DNA from: Actinoallomurus iriomotensis
GTDB lineage: Bacteria > Actinomycetota > Actinomycetes > Streptosporangiales > Streptosporangiaceae
Assembly: GCF_030269445.1 (NCBI RefSeq)
Contig: NZ_BSTJ01000001.1
Location: 831,898 to 895,897 of the forward strand
Reading direction: 5' to 3'
DNA length: 64,000 nt
Part shown: positions 15,011 to 22,820 of the stretch, piece after piece
Layout: each line of letters opens with the position of its first letter
Numbering within the stretch: the stretch's first letter is position 1
Position numbers and translations under genes: made by a program
The notes under the pieces: model-generated
Database searches by the model: none
What the model saw: only the letters and a program-made list of their open reading frames with translations
Told to the model about the DNA's origin: nothing

Positions 15011-16426
15011 TTGACGCGGAGCAGCAAGGCACGCGATCCGATCGCCGACGGTGATCGACACGCCCCTGGCGACGCCCCCCGGCCCGTGGTCACCGACTCG
15101 TGGCGGCGTTCGCTGGCCGCGGGCGTCGACCCCGGTCTGGCGTCGGCTCCCCTGGTGTTCGACGCCGACACGATCACCGGCGTACGGCGGTCCCACCCGC
15201 TCGACCGGCACCTGACCATGCTGCGCGAGGCCCTGCGCGGGATGGCCGACGCGTCCGCCCACCTGATGGTGATCACCGACGCCGACGGCCACGTGCTGTG
15301 GAGCGAGGGGCCGCGCGCCGTACGCCGCCGGGCCGACGGCATCGGCCTCGCCGAGGGCTTCCGCTGGGCCGAGGAGGCGGTCGGCACCAACGGCATCGGC
15401 ACGGCGCTGAGCATCGGCGGGCCGGTGTGCATCCAGGCCACCGAGCACCTCGCCCAGGTCCTGCACACCTGGTCGTGCGCTGCCGCGCCGATCACCGACC
15501 CCGACACCGGGCAGGTGATCGGCTGCGTCGACATCAGCGGCACGAAGAGCAGCCTGCACCCGGCGGTCGTCGCACTCGCCCAGGCGGCGGCGCGGCTGAC
15601 CGAGGCGCAGCTCACGGTGGAGATGCACCGCCGCGACGAACGCCTGCTCGCCCGGCACCTCCACCGCCTGCGCGGCGACAGCCGGGTGCTGGTGACGACG
15701 ACCGGGCGGGTGCTGGCGGCCGATCCCGACCGCTGGCGCGACCGGCGGATCATCGTCCCGGAGGCGGGACGGCGGGTGACGCTGCCCGACGGCCGCACCG
15801 CGGTCGCCGAGGACCTCGGCTCGGCGTTCCTGCTCCGCACGGTCGAGGGCGGCCGGCCCTCGCTCAAGCTACGGCTGCTCGGCGACCAGCAGCCGTGCGC
15901 CGTCCTCGACGGCCGGCGCATCCCCCTGTCGCTGCGCCACGCCGAGCTCCTCGCGCTGATGGCCCTGCACCCGCGCGGCCTGACCTGCGAGCAGTCCTCG
16001 TTCCATCTCTACGGCGACGAGGGCAATCCGGTGACGGTACGCGCGGAGATCCACCGGCTGCGCGGTCAGCTCGGCGACGTGGTGCGGGCCAAGCCGTACC
16101 GCCTCGACTGCGACGTGGAGGCCGACTTCCTCAACGTGCGGCGGCTGCTCGGCTCGGGCAACGTCGCCGGCGCCGTACGTCTCTACGCCGGGCCGTTACT
16201 GCCGCGCTCGGAGTCGGCGGCGATCAAGATCGAGCGGGACGACCTCGGCACCCAGCTGCGCCGGCAGTTGCTGCACCGCGGCGACCCGGACGACCTGTGG
16301 GCCTACACCCAGACGGGCGACGACGACCTGGAGATCCTCGGCCGGCTCGCCGCCGCGCTGCCACCCGGGGATCCCCGCCGGGTGGCGGCGCAGCTGCGCG
16401 AACACCGTGCGCTCTCCGACGGCTAG
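15011..16426 (+). CDS. GAF-domain transcriptional regulator with C-terminal winged helix
   Basis: 471 residues. The N-terminal half is the sensor region shared with AcoR-type activators: VVTDSWRRSLAAGVDP, a GAF-like domain with MVITDADGHVLWSEGP, AVGTNGIGTALSIGGPVCI and DITG-type VDISGTKSS. In place of the AAA+ and Fis domains of AcoR it ends in a winged-helix segment (SLRHAELLALMALHP, then VTVRAEIHRLRGQLGD) of the OmpR/SARP kind. It probably senses a small organic metabolite and acts as an ordinary sigma-70-type regulator. The TTG start follows GGAGA. Its target is unknown; a second AcoR-like regulator lies at 35490-37304. Confidence 0.8.
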   Translation: MTRSSKARDPIADGDRHAPGDAPRPVVTDSWRRSLAAGVDPGLASAPLVFDADTITGVRRSHPLDRHLTMLREALRGMADASAHLMVITDADGHVLWSEGPRAVRRRADGIGLAEGFRWAEEAVGTNGIGTALSIGGPVCIQATEHLAQVLHTWSCAAAPITDPDTGQVIGCVDISGTKSSLHPAVVALAQAAARLTEAQLTVEMHRRDERLLARHLHRLRGDSRVLVTTTGRVLAADPDRWRDRRIIVPEAGRRVTLPDGRTAVAEDLGSAFLLRTVEGGRPSLKLRLLGDQQPCAVLDGRRIPLSLRHAELLALMALHPRGLTCEQSSFHLYGDEGNPVTVRAEIHRLRGQLGDVVRAKPYRLDCDVEADFLNVRRLLGSGNVAGAVRLYAGPLLPRSESAAIKIERDDLGTQLRRQLLHRGDPDDLWAYTQTGDDDLEILGRLAAALPPGDPRRVAAQLREHRALSDG

Positions 16427-16431
16427 GTGCC

Positions 16432-16650
16432 CTAGGACCTGCTCTGGGGCTCCTCGACCATGTCGTCGAACTCGCCGTCCTTGACCCCGAGGATGAAGGC
16501 CTCCCATTCGTTCGGGGTGTAGTAGAGCGCGTCGCCGTCAGGCTTGCTGGAGTCGCGCATGACGACCATGCGGTCGGCGTGCTTGTGCTTGATCGGCACG
16601 TCCTTGCCGTCGACGAACGAGATCTCGACGGCCCCGGATTCCTCGGTCAT
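16432..16650 (-). CDS. DUF397-domain protein
   Basis: A 72-residue DUF397 protein: VVMRDSSKPDGDALYYTPNEWEAFILGVKDGEFD matches the family pattern of a VRDS turn followed by FTxxEWxAFxxGVxxGEFD (quoted here in part only). DUF397 proteins are small actinomycete-specific partners of XRE-type HTH regulators, probably acting as antagonists in development or secondary metabolism. The usual XRE neighbour is absent, so this is an orphan copy. It ends five bases from the stop of the convergent GAF regulator gene. Confidence 0.88.
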   Translation of the reverse strand: MTEESGAVEISFVDGKDVPIKHKHADRMVVMRDSSKPDGDALYYTPNEWEAFILGVKDGEFDDMVEEPQSRS

Positions 16651-16810
16651 GCGGGCCTCTTCTGTTGCGGGGAAGTCGGACGCCGGCGTCATGACGCAGG
16701 TCGCCCAGGCCAAGGCTATAGTCCGCGCGCTCTCGCGGCGGGGAGAACGGAATGCCGGCGCGATCCTCTACAGTTACCGACGGGTAATAACGATTGCGAG
16801 AGAGGCCACG

Positions 16811-17461
16811 ATGATCGATCTGCGGCGCGAGGGCGACGTACACGTCCTGCGGTTCGACGACGGTGAGAACCGCTTCAGCCCCGACTTCCTGGACGCGCTG
16901 TCCGCGGCCCTCGACGAACTGACCGCCGCACCGGCGCCCAAGGCGCTCGTGACGACCGGCACCGGCAAGTTCTACTCCAACGGCCTCGACCTGGACTGGC
17001 TGAGCGCGGACGCCGATCGGTGGGGGCCGTACCTCGAACGCGTGCACGGCCTGTTCGCCCGGATGCTGACGCTGCCGATGCCGACGGTCGCGGCGGTCAA
17101 CGGACACGCGTTCGCCGCCGGGGCGATGCTGTCCCTGACCCACGACTACCGGGTGATGCGCGCCGACCGGGGGTGGTTCTGCCTGCCGGAGGTGGACCTC
17201 GGGCTGCCGTTCACGCCGGGCATGAGCGCGCTGATCCAGGCGCGGCTGCCGAAGCTCACCGCGCACGAGGCCATGGTCACCGGCCGGCGGTACGCCGGGG
17301 AGGACGCCGTCGCCGCGGGCATCGCCCACCGGGCGGTGGCCGAGGCGGAGGTCGCCGCGACCGCACTCGCCCTCGCCGCCCCGCTGGCGGCCAAGGACGG
17401 CGCCACGGTCGCCCGGATCCGCACCGACTTGTACCGGCCGGTGCTCGATGTGCTGACGTGA
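16811..17461 (+). CDS. Enoyl-CoA hydratase/isomerase-family protein (ECI-like)
   Basis: 216 residues of the crotonase fold: KFYSNGLDLDWL forms the first oxyanion-hole strand, VNGHAFAAGAMLSLTHDYRVM the second, and LPEVDLGLPFTPGMSALI follows. The YSNGLDL pattern and short length resemble delta3,delta2-enoyl-CoA isomerases (peroxisomal ECI type) more than hydratases. The paired catalytic Glu residues of hydratases are not both evident. It probably works in oxidation of unsaturated fatty acyl-CoAs. The ATG follows GAGAGAGGCC at good spacing. It is divergent from the DUF397 gene. Confidence 0.85.
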   Translation: MIDLRREGDVHVLRFDDGENRFSPDFLDALSAALDELTAAPAPKALVTTGTGKFYSNGLDLDWLSADADRWGPYLERVHGLFARMLTLPMPTVAAVNGHAFAAGAMLSLTHDYRVMRADRGWFCLPEVDLGLPFTPGMSALIQARLPKLTAHEAMVTGRRYAGEDAVAAGIAHRAVAEAEVAATALALAAPLAAKDGATVARIRTDLYRPVLDVLT

Positions 17462-17589
17462 GCTTTACGTAGGATTTCAGGTAGGTATAGTAGGCATTGC
17501 GGCCGGCGTCCCAGCGGCAGCCATCGCTTCGCCGGCCCGGCACACCGTCTCGACAGGTCCTCTGCGCGTCCGGACCGAGACGGGCGGAG

Positions 17590-17619
17590 GACCGGTCCCG
17601 GGTGGCAGCGGGACCGGTC
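17590..17619. terminator. Bidirectional terminator hairpin
   Basis: Perfect 11-bp arms GACCGGTCCCG (17590-17600) and CGGGACCGGTC (17609-17619) with an 8-base loop. It lies between the convergent ECI-like and phosphotransferase genes and can serve both. A second, weaker pair (GGCCGGCG at 17501 and CGCCGGCC at 17530) lies nearer the ECI-like gene. Confidence 0.7.
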
Positions 17620-17625
17620 TTCGGC

Positions 17626-17655
17626 TTTCACGCCCCCAGTCTTCACGCCCCCAGT
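17626..17655. repeat. Tandem 15-bp repeat at the 3' end of the phosphotransferase gene
   Basis: Two copies, TTTCACGCCCCCAGT (17626-17640) and CTTCACGCCCCCAGT (17641-17655), followed by the start of a third (CTTCACGC), which contains the stop codon of the gene at 17658. A slippage duplication that copied the gene end is the simplest explanation. Confidence 0.6.
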
Positions 17656-17657
17656 CT

Positions 17658-18503
17658 TCACGCGCCGAGAAGGGCCAGCAGGCGCCCGGCCTGGCGTGCC
17701 GCCGTGCCGGGCGGGTTGCGCGGGCGCTCGGGATCCTCCGACAGCACGGACCCGAACCAGTACAGCGCCAGCAGCCGCCGGCACTCGCGGAGCCGCGCCG
17801 TCTCGGCGGGCGTCAGCTCGAACCGGGACAGGAACGCCGGCGCGTCGAGACCGTCGCCCACCCACACGCTGATGTGCTCGACCACCTCGGCCAGTTCGTA
17901 GGCGCGGTCGCTCAGCCCGGAGTACTCGAAGTCCACGATCCGGACCCGGGCGCCGTCCCACAGGTAGTTGGCCAGGTTGCCGTCCCCGAGCCCGAAGACG
18001 GGCGTGAACTCCGCGGAGAAGACCTCGTCCAGCCGGGGCCGGCCGGCCCAGTCGGTGACCGCGCCGAAGGCCCGCGCGACCAGCGGGTCCCCGTCCGGCG
18101 AGGGTCGCCGCGCGCACCAGGCACGCAGCCGGCGCAGGACGACCAGGGGGTGGAGCAGCCGGAACGGCAGAGCGCGCAGGACCGGCCCGGGGATCGCCGT
18201 CTGGACCCCGGCGACCGCCTCGGCGAGGCCACCGACCTGGGCGCCGGTCAGCCGGCCGGCGAGCGGCACCCCTTCCAGGCGCGTCATCGTCACGCTCGGC
18301 GGATCCGCTTCCAGGTCGGCGCGTCCGGGAGGTCGGTCGGGGTCGGTTGGTTGGGGAAAACCGGGCACGGGCGCCAGGCCCGGCGCGTGCTCGGCGAGCA
18401 GGGTCAGCGCGCGCCACTCGCGCCGGTGTTCGCCCTGGGCCCACCGGCGGTACCGCTTGACCACCGTGGCCGAGCCGACCTCGACCGCGTGTGTGTTCGC
18501 CAT
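17658..18503 (-). CDS. Aminoglycoside-phosphotransferase-fold kinase
   Basis: A 281-residue APH/choline-kinase-type protein. The catalytic loop is GLGDGNLANYLWDG (the family HGDxxxxN with the His replaced by Leu-Gly) and the metal-binding motif is IVDFEYSGLSDRAYELAEVVEH. The N-terminal lobe contains the ATP-binding Lys in VVKRYRRW. Substrates of such proteins range from sugars and amines to antibiotics, so resistance should not be assumed. The gene is alone, divergent from the MFS fusion across 266 bases that hold a possible 6-bp inverted repeat (ATGTAC at 18603, GTACAT at 18626). Confidence 0.82.
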   Translation of the reverse strand: MANTHAVEVGSATVVKRYRRWAQGEHRREWRALTLLAEHAPGLAPVPGFPQPTDPDRPPGRADLEADPPSVTMTRLEGVPLAGRLTGAQVGGLAEAVAGVQTAIPGPVLRALPFRLLHPLVVLRRLRAWCARRPSPDGDPLVARAFGAVTDWAGRPRLDEVFSAEFTPVFGLGDGNLANYLWDGARVRIVDFEYSGLSDRAYELAEVVEHISVWVGDGLDAPAFLSRFELTPAETARLRECRRLLALYWFGSVLSEDPERPRNPPGTAARQAGRLLALLGA

Positions 18504-18769
18504 CAGCCGCTCCGCTCCGCCGGTCCTGTCCCGGAACCGTACGCCCTGGTCAGCGCCGGGGTCTTTTGCGCCGTCTTCGGTCTTTATCCCATCACACCGT
18601 TGATGTACCCTCAGTGACGGAACCAGTACATTATGTTATTCGGGGCGACAGGGGGTGGCGCGGCTCATGGCGCACGCGCCGCCCGGCCCCACGATCTCCG
18701 ATCGATGGCAGTCCTGCCGACACACCGCTCGCCCAGGCGCTGATTCCCCAACTTTGGAGACGTCTCCTC

Positions 18770-21178
18770 ATGTCGATGACCGCACCGGTCTCCGGCCCTC
18801 CTGTCCCCCGGCGCTGGATCGCGCTGGTCTTCATCGCCCTCGCCCAGCTCATGGTCGTCCTCGACGCCACCATCGTGAACATCGCCCTGCCCTCCGCCCA
18901 GCACGCCCTGGGCATCTCCGACGCCGACCGGCAGTGGATGATCACCGCCTACACGCTCGCGTTCGGCGGCCTGCTGCTGTTCGGCGGGCGGGTCGGCGAC
19001 CTCATCGGCCGTAAGTACGCCTTCCTGATCGGGCTCGTCGGGTTCGCGGCCGCCTCGGCGGTCGGCGGCGCCGCGACCGGTGAGGGCATGCTCCTGGCCG
19101 CGCGCGCCCTGCAGGGGGCGTTCGGTGCGCTGCTCGCCCCGTCCGCGCTGTCCCTGCTCGCCGTCACCTTCACCACCCCGGCCGAGCGGGCCAAGGCGTT
19201 CGGCATCTACGGCGCGATCGCCGGCGGGGGCGCCGCCGTGGGCCTGATCGCCGGCGGCCTGCTCACCGAGTATCTCGACTGGCGCTGGGCGCTGTACGTC
19301 AACGTGCCGGTCGCCGTGGTCGGGCTGGCCGGCGGCGCCGTCTTCGTCCGCGACCCGGTCGCCGGCCGGTCCCGCGCCCGCCTCGACCTGCCCGGCGTCG
19401 TGCTCGTCACCGCCGGCCTGGTCGCGCTGGTGTACGGATTCACCCGAGCCGAGTCCGAGGGATGGGGCGAGCGCGGCGTGGTCGGCCTGCTCGTCGGCGC
19501 GGGGGTCCTGCTGGTGGCGTTCGCCGTCGTCGAGGCCCTGACGCGTACGCCGCTGCTGCCGATGCGGGTGATCCTCGACCGCAACCGGGGCGGCGCCTAC
19601 CTCTCGGTCGGGCTGTCGGTGATCGGCATGTTCGGCCTGTTCCTGTTCCTGACGTACTACCTCCAGACCGTCAAGCGCTACTCCCCCGTCGAGACCGGCC
19701 TGGCGTTCCTGCCGATGACGGCCGGCATGGTCACGGGCTCGACGCAGATCTCCGCGCGGCTGATGAACCAGGTGCCGGCGCGCCTGCTCATGGTGCCCGG
19801 CCTCCTCGTCGCGGCGTGCGGCGTCGTGCTGCTCACCCGGCTGAGGGTCGACAGCGCCTACGCCACCTCGGTGCTGCCCGCCCAGTTACTCCTGGGCGTC
19901 GGGCTGGGCGCGGCGCTGATGCCGGCGATGAACCTCGCCACCGCGGGCGTCGACGCGCACGACGCCGGCGTCGCCTCGGCGATGGTCAACACCTCACAGC
20001 AGGTCGGCGGCTCGCTCGGCACCGCGCTGCTGAACACCATCGGCGCCACCGCCACCACCTCCTACATCGCGGCCCACGCGCAGGGCCCGCCCTCGCCCGC
20101 GCTCGCGGCCGCGGGGCTCGTCCACGGCTTCACCGTCGCGCTCTGGTGGGCGGTGGGCGTCATCTGCCTCGCCGCCGTCGTCGTCTCCGTGCTGGTCGAC
20201 AGCCGGGGCGAGCGGCGCGCCGCCCGCGTCGTGGCCGAGCCCGGCGTACGCGAGCCCGGTGTGCGCGAAGCCGTCGTGACCGCCGAGACGCCGCCGCCGG
20301 CCAGGCAGCTGGCCTCCGTCGGAGCACGCGGCGAGCCGGTGGACGACGGGCCGCTCGCCGCGCGGACGTCACCGGTGTACGCGCCGATGGCGTCGGCCGG
20401 CCCGGGCTCGTTCGGCACTCCGGTGCACGGCCGGGTGCGCGGCGGCGACGGCGCGCCGGTCTGCGGCGCCGCGCTGACCCTGATCGACCTGGGCGGCCGC
20501 CAGGTCGACCGGGCCACCACCGGCGTCGACGGCGTCTACGCGCTCCGGGCGCCCGGCGTCGGCCCGTACATGCTGATCACCGCGGCCGACGGGCACCAGC
20601 CGCAGGCCGCCACCGTCGCGGTCGCCCACGAGCCGCTCCACTACGACGTGACGCTCTCGGGCACCTCCGGCCTGGCGGGCGTGGTGCGCAGCGCCGCGAC
20701 CGGCGCACGCGTCGACGGCGCGATCGTGGTGGTGACCGACGCCCACGGCGAGGTGATCGCCTCGGCCCGGACGGACGCGGCCGGGGAGTTCGAGTTCGAC
20801 GACCTCGTCTCCGGCACCTTCGTCGTGGCGGTGACCGCGAACGGTCACCGGCCGGGTGCGCTGCCGGTCGCCGTCGACGGCCAGGGCACCACGCACTGCG
20901 AGGTCGAGCTGCCGGCCGGCGCCCGCGTGCACGGCACCGTACGCGCCGGGTCGGACAACCTGCTGCTCTCCGACGCCCGGGTCACGCTGGTCGACGCCGC
21001 CGGCAACGTCGTCGCGACCGCCACCACCGGTCCCGACGGGGCGTACGCCTTCGAGGACCTCGACCCCGGCACGTACACCGTGATCGCCAGCGGCTACCCG
21101 CCGGTGGCCGCCGCCGTGATGATCGGCGAGACGGCGCCCGAGCCGTTCGGCCTCACCCTCAGCCACCCGGACGAGTGA
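18770..21178 (+). CDS. DHA2-family MFS exporter fused to three carboxypeptidase-regulatory-like domains
   Basis: 802 residues. Residues 1 to about 485 are a 14-helix DHA2 (EmrB/QacA-type) drug:proton antiporter: LMVVLDATIVNIALPSAQ in helix 1, FGGRVGDLIGRKY in loop 2-3, and the antiporter motif C region GAIAGGGAAVGLIAGGLL. After a linker come three repeats of about 80 residues (about 553-800), each of the prealbumin-like/CarboxypepD-reg type, with G-x-V-R-x-G openings, T-G-x-D-G-x-Y/F turns and G-x-Y/F-x-V/L-x-A-x-G endings. The extension probably lies on one face of the membrane as a beta-sandwich stalk. A perfect palindrome GGAGACGTCTCC (18756-18767) sits just before the start. The next gene, 20 bases on, carries the same extra domain. 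Confidence 0.85.
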   Translation: MSMTAPVSGPPVPRRWIALVFIALAQLMVVLDATIVNIALPSAQHALGISDADRQWMITAYTLAFGGLLLFGGRVGDLIGRKYAFLIGLVGFAAASAVGGAATGEGMLLAARALQGAFGALLAPSALSLLAVTFTTPAERAKAFGIYGAIAGGGAAVGLIAGGLLTEYLDWRWALYVNVPVAVVGLAGGAVFVRDPVAGRSRARLDLPGVVLVTAGLVALVYGFTRAESEGWGERGVVGLLVGAGVLLVAFAVVEALTRTPLLPMRVILDRNRGGAYLSVGLSVIGMFGLFLFLTYYLQTVKRYSPVETGLAFLPMTAGMVTGSTQISARLMNQVPARLLMVPGLLVAACGVVLLTRLRVDSAYATSVLPAQLLLGVGLGAALMPAMNLATAGVDAHDAGVASAMVNTSQQVGGSLGTALLNTIGATATTSYIAAHAQGPPSPALAAAGLVHGFTVALWWAVGVICLAAVVVSVLVDSRGERRAARVVAEPGVREPGVREAVVTAETPPPARQLASVGARGEPVDDGPLAARTSPVYAPMASAGPGSFGTPVHGRVRGGDGAPVCGAALTLIDLGGRQVDRATTGVDGVYALRAPGVGPYMLITAADGHQPQAATVAVAHEPLHYDVTLSGTSGLAGVVRSAATGARVDGAIVVVTDAHGEVIASARTDAAGEFEFDDLVSGTFVVAVTANGHRPGALPVAVDGQGTTHCEVELPAGARVHGTVRAGSDNLLLSDARVTLVDAAGNVVATATTGPDGAYAFEDLDPGTYTVIASGYPPVAAAVMIGETAPEPFGLTLSHPDE

Positions 21179-21198
21179 CCCACCGAGGAGAGACATCG

Positions 21199-22032
21199 AT
21201 GTCAGCGGACCACCGCGGCGTACGCGCACGGATCCGTACCAGGGACGGCTGGGCCGTGCCGCACGCGGTCGTGACCGTCGCCGACATGACGGGCCAGCAG
21301 GTCTCCCGGGCCCAGGCCGACCCCGAGGGCGTGGTGTGCACCGGGCCGCTGCCCACCGGGCGCTACACCGCGATCGTCACGGCCATCGGGTACGCCCCCG
21401 CGGCCTCCACCGCCAAGGTGGGGCCCGCGGGCGCGGCCGAGCTCGGCACCGTGGTGCTGGACCGCCAGACCGGCGCCGCCGAGCTGCCCCTCCCCGGGCC
21501 GTGGACGATCGATCCGGCGCACTCGAGCATCATGGTCACCGTCCGGCACCTGGGCCTGTCGAGCATCCACGGGCGGTTCGGGGAGTTCGGCGGGCGCATC
21601 GACGTGGCCGAGCCGGTCGAGCGGTCCCGGGTGAGCGCCGAGATCAAGGCCGCCACCATCGACACCGCGAACGCCACGCGGGACGGGCACCTGCGCGGTC
21701 CCGACTTCCTCGACGTGGAGCGCTTCCCGGTGATCAGCTACCTGGGCGCCCGCGTCGTGCCGGCCGGCGGCGAACACTGGACCGTCCACGGCGCGCTGTC
21801 CCTGAAGGACGTCCGGCGTCCGGTGGAGCTGGACCTGTCCTACCTCGGCACCGGCCCCGATCCGTGGGGCGGCGTCCGCGCGGCGTTCCGCGCGACGACC
21901 GAGCTGCGGCGTGAGGACTTCTCGATGGTCTACAACCAGATCCTGTCGGCGGGCATCGGCGCGATCGGCACCACGCTGCGCGTGGCCATCGACATCCAGG
22001 CCGTCCGCGGCGAACGGCTGCCCACCGGCTGA
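21199..22032 (+). CDS. YceI-family protein with N-terminal carboxypeptidase-regulatory-like domain
   Basis: 277 residues. The first 95 or so form a prealbumin-like domain (VRARIRTRDGWAVPHAVVTV, GVVCTGPLPTGRYTAIVTAIG), homologous to the repeats at the end of the upstream MFS protein. The rest is a YceI lipocalin-like domain: WTIDPAHSSIMVTVRHLGLS, then GRFGEFGGRID, HLRGPDFLDVERFPVISY and VHGALSLKDVRRPVEL. YceI proteins bind long isoprenoid or amphipathic ligands in a beta-barrel. No signal peptide is seen. It lies 20 bases after the MFS gene with GAGGAG before its ATG, so the two form an operon, probably an exporter with a lipophilic-ligand-binding partner. Confidence 0.85.
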   Translation: MSADHRGVRARIRTRDGWAVPHAVVTVADMTGQQVSRAQADPEGVVCTGPLPTGRYTAIVTAIGYAPAASTAKVGPAGAAELGTVVLDRQTGAAELPLPGPWTIDPAHSSIMVTVRHLGLSSIHGRFGEFGGRIDVAEPVERSRVSAEIKAATIDTANATRDGHLRGPDFLDVERFPVISYLGARVVPAGGEHWTVHGALSLKDVRRPVELDLSYLGTGPDPWGGVRAAFRATTELRREDFSMVYNQILSAGIGAIGTTLRVAIDIQAVRGERLPTG

Positions 22033-22036
22033 TCCG

Positions 22037-22648
22037 TCAGCGCGGCGGCGAGAACGACGGCCCGCCGACGTGGCCGGGACGCGTGCGCTCGGCCAGGCCG
22101 GCGGCCATGCCGTCGAGGTCGAGCCCCCGCCTCACCAGGTCACGGCTCAGCGTGTCCATGATGGTCAGGGTGACGTGCAGAAAGACGTCGGGCGCGAGCC
22201 GGCGCACCTCGTCCTCGTACACGCGGTGGGCCTCGGGGTTGCCGGTGAGCGCGGCGAGCACGCCCGAACGCACGCGCTGGCTCATCGTGCGCCAGACCTG
22301 CTCGCGCTCGGGGATGGCGCCGCTGCGCCAGGGCCCGTTGTAGTCGAGCGAGCGGATCAGTTCGTCGGCCGGCTCGCCGCCGCGCAGGTCCCACAGGACG
22401 GCCCAGAAGGCGATGAGCCAGTTCATCCCGGTGAGCACGCGCAACGGGTCGGTGTCCATCGCCCCGAACAGCTCCGCCTGCGGCCGGTCGCCCTCACGGA
22501 ACGCGAGGGCCTCGATGCGGACGATGTCGTCCATCTCGAGCAGGTCGGGGGGCGGCCGACGGAGGACGGTCGACCGCCGGGAGGCCGTGTCCCGCAACTC
22601 GACCCCGTCCCCCTCAGGAAGGGTCGACCACGTATACGGCCCGGACAT
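22037..22648 (-). CDS. Hypothetical protein
   Basis: 203 residues, not recognised. It is mostly helical in appearance, acidic and soluble, with a middle segment MNWLIAFWAVLWDLRGGEPAD and a tail of Arg-rich helices. There is no membrane segment long enough to be convincing and no signal peptide. ATG at 22648 was chosen because it opens the well-composed part of the frame; there is no ribosome binding site. It is convergent with the YceI gene (four bases apart) and might be the last gene reading from the left-facing side of the 22.65 kb intergenic region. Confidence 0.65.
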   Translation of the reverse strand: MSGPYTWSTLPEGDGVELRDTASRRSTVLRRPPPDLLEMDDIVRIEALAFREGDRPQAELFGAMDTDPLRVLTGMNWLIAFWAVLWDLRGGEPADELIRSLDYNGPWRSGAIPEREQVWRTMSQRVRSGVLAALTGNPEAHRVYEDEVRRLAPDVFLHVTLTIMDTLSRDLVRRGLDLDGMAAGLAERTRPGHVGGPSFSPPR

Positions 22649-22769
22649 GATCACAATCGTAAAGACGAGCGGCGTACGGGGCACGGTTCCGCCGGACCAT
22701 GCCCGCATTCGGCCACCTTGCCGGTTCATATCACGATCTTTTGGCGAACCGGCATGACGAAGGCGGCCG

Positions 22770-22804
22770 GCGGTGCCGCCCCAAGGTCCCGGGGGCGGCA
22801 CCGC
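22770..22804 (-). terminator. Terminator of the AceE/transketolase-like gene
   Basis: Perfect 13-bp arms GCGGTGCCGCCCC (22770-22782) and GGGGCGGCACCGC (22792-22804) around a 9-base loop, 16 bases beyond the stop of the minus-strand enzyme gene at 22821. Confidence 0.8.
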
Positions 22805-22820
22805 GAGGCGGCCGGTCGGG

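Noticed and set aside
17658-18503. Aminoglycoside resistance gene
   Set aside because: Only the general APH fold is supported. The catalytic His is replaced and no resistance-type neighbour is present.
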